Shown here: piece by piece, positions 24,413 through 33,313 of the stretch
Numbering within the stretch: the stretch's first letter is position 1
Layout of the letters: every line of letters starts with the position of its first letter
Origin: Cesiribacteraceae bacterium YIM B00369
Lineage (GTDB): Bacteria; Bacteroidota; Bacteroidia; Cytophagales; Cyclobacteriaceae
Assembly: GCA_017948555.1 (NCBI GenBank)
Contig: JAFMYY010000019.1
Location: forward strand, 61,610 to 125,609
Direction of reading: 5' to 3'
DNA length: 64,000 bases
Made by a program: the position numbers and the translations under genes
The notes under the pieces: generated by a model
Seen by the model: only the letters and a program-made list of their open reading frames with translations
Databases searched by the model: none
What the model was told of the DNA's origin: nothing

Positions 24413-27400
24413 TTAAGAAGCAGGTTCTACCTTCTCCACAGGGTTTTGCTCTTCCAGGTAAAGGAGATACGCTTCCACCTGCTCATAACCCATGCGGCTT
24501 AGCTGGGCCATATAACGGCGCAACTGGGTCTTGTGGCTGCTCTTTCGCTCCCCGGTCTTATAGTCGATCACTATTGCCTTTTTGTCTTTTAGTAAGATCC
24601 TGTCAGGCCGATGGATCCGGCCGTCATCACTCAGAATGGATTGCTCATTGAGTACCTCCCATTCGTCTGAAAACCAGGAAGCTATTATTGGGTTGGAAAA
24701 AAGCTTTTGCATCCTGCCCTTCAGCACCTCGCTGTCTTTGCGGCTGATCTCTCCCTTTAACTGCATATTGTGCAGGATTCCGGGAAGGGAACCGGCCTGC
24801 TTTACCAACGAAAGAATATCATGTACCATGGTACCGTAATCTACCCTTGCGGCAATATTTTCGTTCTTTTCAATATGCAGGGGCTTGGCATGGCGCCGCA
24901 GGCGAAGGAGCTGGTCCCAGTGCTGCAAGGGTTCGGTAAACACCTTCTCAAGCGGAACATCCGGCGCTGTTCTTCTCTCACTCTCCTGCATGCTCCCATA
25001 GCAAAGTTCACTGAAGGGAAATTCTGTTTCCCCTGCCCCGGCCGTTTTTTCTACTTTTTCCTTAGCAGCCAGCGTTTCCTGCATCACCCATCCCATATGC
25101 CGGCTGTCTCCTTTTGTTTCCTCAGCGGTAATGATAAGCACTTCTTCAGCCCTGGTAAGGGCCACGTACAGGAGATTCAGGTTATCCAGGTAAGCCTGGT
25201 ACATCTCCTGGAGATGATCGAAACCAAAGCAGCTGGCGGATAGATTACTGCTGTAAGTGACAGGAAGCTTACTCAGCGACAGGTCATCAAAAAGAAGTAT
25301 CCTTTTGCTGCCATCCGCCAGTTTGCCTGTACCTGCCCAGATAATATTGGTTTTCCCCTGCGTATCCACATCCAGTTTCCAGTTGCAGTAAGGGATGATC
25401 ACGACAGGATACTGCAGGCCTTTGCTTTTGTGAATAGTGATGATGCGGATAGCCTCCGGAGCCTCTTCTCTTTTCAGGTTTTGCCTTACCCCTTCCTCTT
25501 CCCACCACTCCAGGAAACCACCGAGGTCACCCTTTTCTTCATGGCTGTAGCGGTGAACCTCATTCATAAAAGCCTCCAGGTAATGCTCCTCTTCCTGCAG
25601 CTTTTCAAGTTCGAAGATGCGGGAAAGGCGACGACAAAGGTCATAGAGCGGCATCCGGCTTAAGCTGATGTGTCCTTCAATAAAAGCTTCGGGAAGCAAA
25701 CCGGCAAGATCTGCCAGTTCAGTAACGCTGCTTTTCTCCAGGGAGGCAGCCGTAAAGCCTGATGCAGCCCTGCCGCTATCGGCGTAAAACTTTATAGCCG
25801 CAGAAAGGGCTGGCTTATTCTTAAAATTATGAAGATAGTAGAGCAGGTTTACCATGAGCTGCACACTGCCGGCAGCTTTTAACTGCAGTGCATCTTCGCT
25901 GAGCACATCAATGCCTTCACCGGCAAGGTAAGCTGCCAGTGCCCTGGCATCTCCATTACTTCGTACCAGCAGGGCAATATCCTTCAGGGGATAACCCTGT
26001 GCCTGTACCTCCTTAATATTCTCCAGCAGCAATACTTTTGCCTGGTCTTTAAAAGAAAGCCCCAGGGCCTCTTTGCCCCTTTTCCGGTCCTGCACCAGCT
26101 GGACCTTCACAAAACCTTCGCGGCACCCGGGTTTCTTTTTAGCTTCCGGGAAAAGCTGTTCGGCATTCTGATAAACAGCGGTGATATTATCCAGGAGACC
26201 GTTAATAATCTGATGCTCCTGCTCAGGAAATTCCCGGCCGACCAGTTTCAGCTCTGCTTCCCCGGAAACCACTTCCGCGGCTCCTTTAAAAAAGTTATTA
26301 TTGAAGGCAATCACCTCCGGACAGCTACGCCAGTTATGGATGAGCTGTTCATTGCCGGCACCGGGGAGGGCAATGCCAACCTCCTGCAGCATCAGGCGCA
26401 GGTCACCGCCACGCCAGCGGTAAATACTTTGCTTCGGGTCGCCCACAATAAGGTTTTTATTGCCAAAGGCCACGCTGTTCTCTACCAGGGGCAAAAAATT
26501 ACGCCAGTGCAGGCGGCTTGTATCCTGGAATTCATCGATCAGGAAATGGGCATAGCGGTTACCGGTCTTTTCATATACAAAAGGAGCATCTGCTTCCCCG
26601 ATAATCGCGTTTAACAGCTCTGCCACATCAGAAATCAGCAGTACATTATTTTCCTGCCGGTATTTTTCCAGCAGCTGCATATACTGCCCCAGCAATGCGC
26701 AGGCAGTAAAATGCTCCAGCACGATGCAGGCGGAGTTGTATTCTCCAAAAAAATTATCATATAGCTGAACAGCCTCCTCCATTGGGGGGAGCAATTGTTT
26801 TTCAGCAATACTGTCTATAATCGCTTTTTTACCCTTTGCCAGTCCCCCCGAATACCAGTTCATCTCTCCGCTGATGGTATTTCTTACCCGGTTTTTAGGT
26901 TCAAAATCTGAACCGGTCACCATCCGGTTAAAATAATTGGCGGCACTACCCCTCCCATAGGTAAAGTCAAGAATAGTCAGACCACTATCTTCAATAGCCT
27001 TCAGTCCCTGCTGCCCCCATTCCCGCATCTGTCCTTCAAAATCCCTTTTCACTTCCCGGGCTTTATCCAGGAAGGCCTGGGAGCTCTTCGGATTTTTGCT
27101 TAGGGCAAGCAACTCTTCTGCCTGTGCCATAAAGCCTTCCTTCACCACCTCCCCTATCAGCTTATGCAGGTTTTTGCGGATGTCCCATGACTTGCCCTCG
27201 CTTAGCTGCTGGGAAGAAAAGCGGATAAGCCAGTTCTGCAGGTGCTGATCCTTCTCTGCCTTATCCATTAGCTGGTCAGTAAGCTCTGCCATCACCCTGG
27301 CGGTATTCAGTTCAATTTTGTAAGTGGCGGGGAGATCAGCTTCGCGGGCAAAATTGCGAACGATCTTTTGAAAAAAGCTATCGATGGTACTTACGCTGAA

Positions 27401-27709
27401 ATGGCTGTAATTATGGAGGATACCCACTAAAGCTGCTTTTGCCCTCTTCTGCAATTCAGCGGCATCGATAGGAAGTATCTCCAACAGGCCTTTCCCCATC
27501 CCTTGCTCTGTTTCTCCCGCTGCAAGCTTTTCCAGCTCCGCCAAGATCCGCTCTTTCATCTCTTTGGTAGCTTTATTGGTAAAGGTCACTGCCAGGATAT
27601 TGCGGAAGGAAGAAGGACTATCCTGCTTCAGCAATAACTGCAGGTAGTTCATGGTGAGGGCATAGGTTTTTCCGCTACCGGCAGAGGCGCGCAGAATCGT
27701 TAAACTCAT
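24413..27709 (-). CDS. addA: AddA helicase-nuclease subunit
   Basis: A 1098-residue UvrD-type helicase with all main motifs: ASAGSGKTYAL (residues 7-17), AVTFTNKATKEMKERI, LIDEFQDTSRLHW, VGDPKQSIYRWRGGD, IHNWRSCPEVIAFN, ITIHKSKGLQYPVVI and LLYVALTRAEEVL. The last 100 residues hold the nuclease core RPDRILLKDKKAIVIDYKTG followed by QLRRYM. This is the conventional AddA of the window and pairs with addB downstream. A partial -7-like box (TACTTTAG) lies on the minus strand about 30 bases upstream; the palindrome seen at sites A-F is not present there. Confidence 0.9.
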   Translation of the reverse strand: MSLTILRASAGSGKTYALTMNYLQLLLKQDSPSSFRNILAVTFTNKATKEMKERILAELEKLAAGETEQGMGKGLLEILPIDAAELQKRAKAALVGILHNYSHFSVSTIDSFFQKIVRNFAREADLPATYKIELNTARVMAELTDQLMDKAEKDQHLQNWLIRFSSQQLSEGKSWDIRKNLHKLIGEVVKEGFMAQAEELLALSKNPKSSQAFLDKAREVKRDFEGQMREWGQQGLKAIEDSGLTILDFTYGRGSAANYFNRMVTGSDFEPKNRVRNTISGEMNWYSGGLAKGKKAIIDSIAEKQLLPPMEEAVQLYDNFFGEYNSACIVLEHFTACALLGQYMQLLEKYRQENNVLLISDVAELLNAIIGEADAPFVYEKTGNRYAHFLIDEFQDTSRLHWRNFLPLVENSVAFGNKNLIVGDPKQSIYRWRGGDLRLMLQEVGIALPGAGNEQLIHNWRSCPEVIAFNNNFFKGAAEVVSGEAELKLVGREFPEQEHQIINGLLDNITAVYQNAEQLFPEAKKKPGCREGFVKVQLVQDRKRGKEALGLSFKDQAKVLLLENIKEVQAQGYPLKDIALLVRSNGDARALAAYLAGEGIDVLSEDALQLKAAGSVQLMVNLLYYLHNFKNKPALSAAIKFYADSGRAASGFTAASLEKSSVTELADLAGLLPEAFIEGHISLSRMPLYDLCRRLSRIFELEKLQEEEHYLEAFMNEVHRYSHEEKGDLGGFLEWWEEEGVRQNLKREEAPEAIRIITIHKSKGLQYPVVIIPYCNWKLDVDTQGKTNIIWAGTGKLADGSKRILLFDDLSLSKLPVTYSSNLSASCFGFDHLQEMYQAYLDNLNLLYVALTRAEEVLIITAEETKGDSRHMGWVMQETLAAKEKVEKTAGAGETEFPFSELCYGSMQESERRTAPDVPLEKVFTEPLQHWDQLLRLRRHAKPLHIEKNENIAARVDYGTMVHDILSLVKQAGSLPGILHNMQLKGEISRKDSEVLKGRMQKLFSNPIIASWFSDEWEVLNEQSILSDDGRIHRPDRILLKDKKAIVIDYKTGERKSSHKTQLRRYMAQLSRMGYEQVEAYLLYLEEQNPVEKVEPAS

Positions 27710-27873
27710 TTGATAAGGCTTTGGTTGAAAAGGTTCACTAAAGTATGATGATTAGCAGCTTCAAAAAAATGCTTTTAGTGGCTTATAGTACACCATAGAA
27801 ATAATTGATCCCAATTCAAAAAGGGGCTCTTCGTATCTCTACAGGCTAATTTTCCAAAGCATTTATTCTTGCT

Positions 27874-28487
27874 TTAAAATAACAGCTGCAGCAAAAAGGA
27901 ATTACCCATAAAATGGATGATCTTCTGTGCCTGTTCCCTCAGGATAATTTCCAGGCGGGAGTACAGATTATCCTTCTCCTCCTCCGGAAAAGAATGCAAG
28001 AAACTTTGGACCAGGCTATGAAATGAGAGCGCCTCTAAATATTCCACTGAAAAAGACCGGAAGTCTGCTTTAAAGCGCGGGAGCATTCCCGATAATTGTT
28101 GAAGAAAACTTTGCTCTGAGAACATTCCTGCCTGCAGTGGTTTTGCCAAAATCCATATTGGATGTTCCAGAAAGTTAGCCCCCTCTTTTTCTGCTCCAAA
28201 TAGAGGAAAACGGGTCAAGCTCCTGTATACGTGGTAACAATGTGGATAATGCTTTTCCAAAGTATAGCCGGTCATTACCATAAAAAAGAGGTTAATCACG
28301 AAAGATGATATATTCTCCACTGCAATTTCCTTCAAACCCATTTCCCAGGTCTCTCTCTGCACACCACAAAAAAAGTAGCATGTTCATCTTTCAATAACAG
28401 GTATTTCACAAAAGGAGACCCTTCCCTAAGCTTAATCCGGGAGACGTCATGAGAGAAGGAATTTAAATAATATTGCTGGCTGTCCAT
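27874..28487 (-). pseudogene. Hypothetical gene split by a frameshift at a homopolymer
   Basis: Two minus-strand frames fit together as one protein of about 204 residues. The first starts at the ATG at 28487 (MDSQQYYLNSFSHDV) and would stop at 28332. The second runs from a GTG at 28362 to 27874 without an ATG start. They meet at seven consecutive T (28374-28368). One extra T there would join ...DEHATFF directly to the second frame. No family is recognised, and no domain motif is visible. The cause may be a true mutation, slippage-based switching or a sequencing error. Site E lies just upstream of the 28487 start, which supports that start. Confidence 0.55.
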
Positions 28488-28501
28488 ATGCTAATTTTTG
28501 A

Positions 28502-28556
28502 GCAATTTACCAGGCAATGGAGGGAAGCACCTGCTTTTGTCAAGCCTGGCATTTAA
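28502..28556 (-). promoter_or_regulatory. Candidate operator and promoter, site E
   Basis: On the minus strand AATGCCAGGCTTGACA (core on plus strand 28542-28547) is followed 35.5 bases from the core centre by TAAATTGC at 28509-28502, a weak -7 match. The start codon at 28487 follows 14 bases after the box. Confidence 0.45.
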
Positions 28557-28622
28557 AAAAAACCGGATTAGGACAGGAATTGATATAAAGCCTGGATTGG
28601 CTATCCAACTTACCAAACATCA

Positions 28623-29381
28623 CTACTTCTTCCCCTGCAAAGCCTCTTCTATAATCCTGCGCAAATGCGCCTTAGTATCTTCTGGAAAATCTCCTTTTAG
28701 CATCCACTCAGCATAACCCGGTTCATCTAATATTCTTTTGCCTTTGTGCTTGCCGAAATTGTAAAGATATTCTCCTTCTTTGCATATAATCTTCCGGTTA
28801 TAATCCACAAAACCTTCCTCCCGGCAATAATCAGACAATCCCATCACCTCCTTGCCGAGATCTTCGTAATACTCCAGCTGCCCGAGGATGACCTGTAGAG
28901 TTGCATTGGTATCCGCATGGGCGGAGTGGGCACCCTTTAATTCTTCTTTGCAATAAAATTTCAATGCTGCTGCAAGTGTCCGCTCCTCCTTTTTACAGAA
29001 GATCCGGTAAGCATCAATAACATTGGCATTTGTAAATGGATGTGGCAAACCTGCCCTGTAAAACTCTTCAATCAATATGGGTACATCGAAACGGATGCAG
29101 TTATAACCTATAAAATCGCAGTCCTGCAAAAAGGCAAGCAACGATTTGCTGATCTGCCGGAAGGTAGGTTTATCTTTAACCATCTCATCTGTTATTCCAT
29201 GTACAGCAGTGGCTTCGGGAGCAATGGGCATTTCAGGATTAAAACAGGCTTGCTTTTCTATCCTTTCACCATCAGGCATTAGCTTAATGACCGCCAATTC
29301 CACTATGCGGTCCTTACCAACATCCAAACCTGTTGTTTCCAGATCGAATACACATACAGGGCGGGAAAGCTTTAGTTTCAT
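28623..29381 (-). CDS. DEDDh 3'-5' exonuclease with ExoX-like C-terminal segment
   Basis: A 252-residue exonuclease of the DnaQ/ExoX fold. All catalytic residues are present: D13 and E15 in VFDLETTG, D99 in GYNCIRFDVPIL, H152 and D157 in AHSAHADTNAT. The C-terminal stretch YLYNFGKHKGKRILDEPGYAEWM matches the segment found after many ExoX-type domains. It should degrade single-stranded DNA or RNA 3' ends in the cytoplasm. Its gap-free paralogue at 12909-13667 has lost three of these residues, so the two arose by duplication followed by divergence. Confidence 0.88.
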   Translation of the reverse strand: MKLKLSRPVCVFDLETTGLDVGKDRIVELAVIKLMPDGERIEKQACFNPEMPIAPEATAVHGITDEMVKDKPTFRQISKSLLAFLQDCDFIGYNCIRFDVPILIEEFYRAGLPHPFTNANVIDAYRIFCKKEERTLAAALKFYCKEELKGAHSAHADTNATLQVILGQLEYYEDLGKEVMGLSDYCREEGFVDYNRKIICKEGEYLYNFGKHKGKRILDEPGYAEWMLKGDFPEDTKAHLRRIIEEALQGKK

Positions 29382-29710
29382 ATAAAAAAATTCAATTGCG
29401 ATGATATTCCTTTCATCTTACAAACAATCTAAAACTTTCCGGCAAACTTTCAAAATAGTCAAGCTTGACGATATGAAATTACTTTTTCCATTGAAATTTA
29501 CATTTGGATACCACTAAAAATCATAAAGTTTTCTATACGTACCCCGAAACTGACTTTATACATAGTTTCATTGTGAAATTCAATGGCCAGGTTCATACCT
29601 TCTGTTATTTTCTAAACTGCAGGAACTTTGAACTTAATTATTTACTTTGAAAAAGCATTTTTCATAGATCACAATCAAATTGAAAGTTAATTTATCCTAT
29701 ATTCCATTTT
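29382..29710. other. Divergent intergenic region containing site F
   Basis: About 330 bases between two divergent genes. It holds site F near 29453-29506. A weaker -7-like sequence (TACTTTGA near 29643) lies closer to the gene at 29711. No credible small gene was seen in the remaining AT-rich sequence. Confidence 0.6.
29456..29506 (+). promoter_or_regulatory. Candidate operator and promoter, site F
   Basis: GTCAAGCTTGAC (29459-29470) is a perfect 12-base palindrome with core AAGCTT at 29461-29466. A perfect -7 box TACATTTG follows at 29499-29506, again 35.5 bases from core centre to first T. The next plus-strand start is at 29711, which would leave a leader of about 200 bases. Confidence 0.6.
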
Positions 29711-30490
29711 ATGAACTCAACATACAGCCCTAGAATTGAATCATTAAAAAGGACTGGAGAGGACATCCAACAACTGGAAGCCCGCCTTCAGGACCTTCTT
29801 TCCTTCAAAAATTTTATTAAATGGCCAGCTGGAATGCCTGCATCAGCCGATCCTTCCATTGTTTGTATTGGGGTAAGTCCTGGTAACAGCCCTGCCACAG
29901 AACATAAAGGCTTAACCATAGAAGAAATGTCAAATGAGTCACCTTCTTTTGGTATACCACATAAAGGTCTTTTCTATGAGGACAGAAAAGGCTACTGGAA
30001 GAAAGTCCGGGATTTAAGTAGCCAAATTTTACAGAAAATAGCACCTGAATTAACTGAGAATGAAAGGCTATCTCTTGTTGCTCACCTGAACTTGAGCACA
30101 GGTCTTTCTGGTAAGGGTACGGCTGATTTGATTGAAAAGGACATTACGGAGTGGGTATCCTGGTTATTAAATACAAGATGGCAGCCGGATATAATTTTAC
30201 TTTTTGGATTAAGTGGCATTTTCGGAATAAGCAAGCGAACAAAAAATGCAGACATCAACAAAATCAGGGATTATTGGAATCATCCGGAAGGATTGACAAT
30301 TGACTGGAGCAAGCCAGATTGTGAAGAAAAATTTGATAACTATTCTTATCGAAAGTGGAATGTGAAGAATAAAAAAGGAAAAAGAATCCAGGTCATTTCA
30401 TGGCCAAACCATCCTTCGCGGCACCCATTTTCAAACCCTGCAAAATGGCAGGAATCAATTAATAGGATACCATTCAATAAGGAATTCTAA
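29711..30490 (+). CDS. Possible uracil-DNA-glycosylase-fold protein
   Basis: A 259-residue soluble protein. Three spaced segments resemble the uracil-DNA glycosylase superfamily: IVCIGVSPGNSP (near residue 50) where the family has its GxxPG water-activating loop, WQPDIILLFGLSGIFG in the middle, and VISWPNHPSRHPFSNPAKW near the end where the family has an HPS-type loop. The match is by pattern only, and the overall identity to any named enzyme is unknown to me. It begins a plus-strand series of three genes that ends with a deiminase. Confidence 0.45.
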   Translation: MNSTYSPRIESLKRTGEDIQQLEARLQDLLSFKNFIKWPAGMPASADPSIVCIGVSPGNSPATEHKGLTIEEMSNESPSFGIPHKGLFYEDRKGYWKKVRDLSSQILQKIAPELTENERLSLVAHLNLSTGLSGKGTADLIEKDITEWVSWLLNTRWQPDIILLFGLSGIFGISKRTKNADINKIRDYWNHPEGLTIDWSKPDCEEKFDNYSYRKWNVKNKKGKRIQVISWPNHPSRHPFSNPAKWQESINRIPFNKEF

Positions 30491-30609
30491 AGCCAAAGAA
30501 CCTGGCCACCCTAATAAAAGAAATATTAATAATCTACAAAGCTCTTTTACATTTCCTGACTCCATTAGAATGATTCTCAAATTATATCTTCCTCTTTTTT
30601 AACATTTTT

Positions 30610-31194
30610 ATGCAAACAAAACCACCTCAGCTCAACCTGGAAATAAAAACAGAAACCATTGCCACCATACAATCTTCTTTTGATCGTATTGCCAAAGATT
30701 TAATGGAAAACTGGTCACTTAGGGTAAATGATAAGATTTACTCCTTCACTGAAATTGAATTTTATTTCTTTTTGGATGGTCTTCATGAAGATAATTCCAC
30801 CCATGAGCATAATTATAATCAGGGCTTATGGAGATTTCATTCTCAGGGAATAGACATCACTTTTCAATCAACTGATAAAAGTGATGGCGGAATCCTAATT
30901 AGGGGCATAAATATAGAAGATCAGTTTATTAATGGTCCGAAAAGGGTACTTGAAACAATCTTCAGAAACTTTGCTCCAGTTACGAAAACACATCAATCCT
31001 TTGGTCTGATTCCAGGATCCGCCAATCATACAGGAACTATATTTAAAGTTGCAAGGCATGGATTATCAAACAAACAGGACAATATCTATAAAAGTGAACC
31101 ATATCGATATTTCACCAGGATTGAAGACTGGAATATAAAGCATGTAAATGGGGCGGAAAAAGAAAGAATAAAAAACGCAAGCACTGAACTATGA
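30610..31194 (+). CDS. Hypothetical protein upstream of the deiminase gene
   Basis: A 194-residue soluble protein, family not recognised. The central part (NQGLWRFHSQGIDITFQ, GGILIRGINIEDQ, NGPKRVLETIF) has short motifs faintly reminiscent of methylpurine-DNA glycosylases (LIRA-type strand, then a GPG-type turn), but too little matches to assign it. It overlaps the start of the following deiminase gene by four bases, so the two are translationally coupled. Confidence 0.55.
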   Translation: MQTKPPQLNLEIKTETIATIQSSFDRIAKDLMENWSLRVNDKIYSFTEIEFYFFLDGLHEDNSTHEHNYNQGLWRFHSQGIDITFQSTDKSDGGILIRGINIEDQFINGPKRVLETIFRNFAPVTKTHQSFGLIPGSANHTGTIFKVARHGLSNKQDNIYKSEPYRYFTRIEDWNIKHVNGAEKERIKNASTEL

Positions 31195-32027
31195 TAACGG
31201 ATTCAGATACTAACTTCCTTTATCTGTCCCCTTTGCTTGAACAAAACTATAAATCTTTTTTCAATAGATTTATTCGCATTTTAAATGAGCATAAGACAGA
31301 ATATGGTTTTTTGCCAGCTACCAAAGATGTATGGGCATTGGATTATATGCCGATCCAAATTGGCAAAGAAGATTTTATTCAATTCATCTATTACCCTGAT
31401 TATTTAAGAAAATATAAAAAATGGCTTAAAACTATATCCCATCCGGAAATCATTTGCCAGGAAATACACATTTACCCGGGAAGGACTGACATTATATTGG
31501 ATGGCGGTAATATAATTAGGAATAAAACTATGGTCATAATGACCAACAAAATTTTCCAGGAAAATCCACACTACCAGAAAAACAGGTTAGTCGAAGAAAT
31601 AGAAAGGCTACTGGGGTTGAGGCTTATCATCATTCCTACTGAACCCGAAGACTGGATTGGCCATGCAGATGGTATAGTTCGATTTTTAAATGGTGATACA
31701 GTTCTTATCAATAACTACAAGAAAGAGAAAGGATCCTACTATTGGCAATTGGAAATGGCCTTGAAAAATGCCGGATTACAATATATTGAAATACCCTATA
31801 ATCCCTACCCGAATAAAAATAATACAGACGCCTCCGGAATTTACATCAACTTCCTGGAAATGGAAAACATCATCTATATACCTGTTTTTGGCTTAAAAGA
31901 AGATGATCAGGTCTTTCAACTGTTTGAAACTTTATTTGCTGGTCAACAAGTTATACCTGTTGATTCAAAGGAAATTGCAAAAGAAGGGGGTGTTTTAAAT
32001 TGCATTAGCTGGAACATCAAAATATAA
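31191..32027 (+). CDS. Agmatine/peptidylarginine deiminase family protein
   Basis: A 278-residue member of the guanidino-group-modifying PAD_porph family. Visible residues are the substrate-binding ILDGGNIIRN loop, the catalytic DWIGHADGIVRF (His and Asp) and a C-terminal EGGVLNCISWNI with the nucleophilic cysteine. It lacks a signal peptide, so it should act on a cytoplasmic guanidino substrate such as agmatine rather than on secreted protein. At 278 residues it is shorter than typical agmatine deiminases of about 340-370, with the missing part at the N-terminus. The family assignment is firm; the substrate is inferred. Confidence 0.75.
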   Translation: MITDSDTNFLYLSPLLEQNYKSFFNRFIRILNEHKTEYGFLPATKDVWALDYMPIQIGKEDFIQFIYYPDYLRKYKKWLKTISHPEIICQEIHIYPGRTDIILDGGNIIRNKTMVIMTNKIFQENPHYQKNRLVEEIERLLGLRLIIIPTEPEDWIGHADGIVRFLNGDTVLINNYKKEKGSYYWQLEMALKNAGLQYIEIPYNPYPNKNNTDASGIYINFLEMENIIYIPVFGLKEDDQVFQLFETLFAGQQVIPVDSKEIAKEGGVLNCISWNIKI

Positions 32028-32085
32028 GTGGCACTCTTAGCTTTTTTGAAGGTAGGCCCCAAAAAAAACCTTTGTGCTGGCATCC

Positions 32086-32571
32086 TCACCCTTTCCTCCC
32101 CTTCACCAGTTCCTTATCGATCTTCACAAATCGGTGGTCGTACACAAAAGGCTCCCACTTTTTTATCTTTACCTTTGAAAAATCCGAATGCCGTGCATTG
32201 AGGACAAAATTGTTTTCCTCCGGAACTAACGCTGAAGGAACCCTGAGCAGCAGGCTATTGCCTGCTTCGTACCAGGCAGAACCCATAGGTTGAGAAATTT
32301 GATAACTACTTTCCAGCTTCCAGTCTTCCGGCAATTCCCTGCGGTCTATCGTAGTTACAGAAAGATTATCAGGCAGGTCCAAAACCATCATAATATAGGA
32401 AGCACCTAAGATGCCCTGTCCCATTTTATGGACCATGTTTTCCAGGGAAGCCAGGGAACGGTTCGAGGCAGTGTAGATCACGAACTGGCCTTCTTCGTTC
32501 CAGCGACCGGAATAACCGGGAGCAAAAAGGCGGTCTGCAAATTTTTCATATACGATGCGGTATAATTCCAT
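32086..32571 (-). CDS. RES-domain toxin (NAD+-degrading)
   Basis: A 161-residue RES protein. The family signature is clear: RIVYEKFAD at the start, then YSGRWNEEGQFVIYTASNRSLASLENMVH, and a C-terminal hydrophobic NSLLLRVPSALVPEENNFVLNARH. RES toxins of Xre-RES systems deplete cellular NAD+. The gene starts two bases after the stop of the antitoxin gene at 32574. Confidence 0.9.
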   Translation of the reverse strand: MELYRIVYEKFADRLFAPGYSGRWNEEGQFVIYTASNRSLASLENMVHKMGQGILGASYIMMVLDLPDNLSVTTIDRRELPEDWKLESSYQISQPMGSAWYEAGNSLLLRVPSALVPEENNFVLNARHSDFSKVKIKKWEPFVYDHRFVKIDKELVKGRKG

Positions 32572-32573
32572 CC

Positions 32574-32984
32574 TCAGACAGCATAACCGTGGGCAATCCG
32601 CATGAGTTGCTTCTCTACTTCTGATATCCCGGAAATAGAATGCAGCAGCTCTACCGGTCTTTTATTCTCCAGACCAGGAGAAGGTATTTCCAGCCAGTCC
32701 ATAAATTCGGCAGTGGAACCAAACAATTCATCTCCCAGGGCAAAGAGCCGATGTAGTTTCAGGAGCTTTTCTGCAGGATCGCTTTTAAACTTCTTTTTGG
32801 AGTTACGGTAGTTGTCAACTGTCTTGGGATCTATACCTACAAAACCAGCCAGTTCATCTTTTCGAAAGCCGGTATGCTTTTGCAGGGAAATAAAATAGCT
32901 GGCCTCCAGCCCCTCCTGGGCCTTGCTCACCAGGGCCAGGTTCCCTTCCACCACTAACAGATCATCTTTTAAACGGCTGCTCAT
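32574..32984 (-). CDS. Xre/MbcA/ParS-type antitoxin of the RES toxin
   Basis: A 136-residue antitoxin. The first half contains a helix-turn-helix-like region (FRKDELAGFVGIDPKTVDNYR). The second half is the toxin-binding domain (LFALGDELFGSTAEFMDWL ... KRPVELLHSISGISEVEKQL). It is upstream of the toxin gene, the usual order for this family, and probably represses the shared promoter. Confidence 0.88.
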   Translation of the reverse strand: MSSRLKDDLLVVEGNLALVSKAQEGLEASYFISLQKHTGFRKDELAGFVGIDPKTVDNYRNSKKKFKSDPAEKLLKLHRLFALGDELFGSTAEFMDWLEIPSPGLENKRPVELLHSISGISEVEKQLMRIAHGYAV

Positions 32985-33313
32985 AATTTAATTCCTTTCT
33001 GATACTCAATAAATATACGGAAATTTCCTTTACTCAAATGAATTTTTCCTTATAAATTTTTCCGGCTCAATATCAGCAAGTATGGCACCATAGAATCTCC
33101 TTTACACAAACGTTTAACTTTTTGTGGAAATATTCCCTTATATTTGAATATGCTTAACAGGATTTTCCATAATCTCGTGACACAATTTCCCCTTCTGTTC
33201 CAGGAGGAGGACTACTCGCACCTGGCATCACCGATCCTCTGTTTAGGTTTATTGTTTCTCCTATTCCTCTGCAGCCTGTACTTCTGAGCGGAAGGTGATA
33301 AGGAAATAATTCG
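32985..33313. other. Intergenic region upstream of the toxin-antitoxin pair
   Basis: About 330 AT-rich bases between the antitoxin start and the end of the Toprim gene. It must hold the promoter of the toxin-antitoxin operon, although no perfect -7 box was seen. A possible 45-codon gene lies at 33150-33287. Confidence 0.5.
33150..33287 (+). CDS. Possible 45-residue membrane peptide
   Basis: An ATG-started frame encodes a peptide whose last 20 residues (PILCLGLLFLLFLCSLYF) form one hydrophobic segment after an acidic, soluble start. Nothing else supports it and no ribosome-binding site is evident. It may be chance. Confidence 0.2.
   Translation: MLNRIFHNLVTQFPLLFQEEDYSHLASPILCLGLLFLLFLCSLYF

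Noticed and set aside
27730..27790. Possible palindrome upstream of addA
   Set aside because: A weak -7-like box exists (TACTTTAG), but the sequence at the expected distance has no GCTTG/CAAGC core.
33070..33090. Possible seventh palindrome before the RES/Xre antitoxin gene (GCCATACTTGCTG on the minus strand)
   Set aside because: The core does not match and the nearest -7-like box is not at 35.5 bases.
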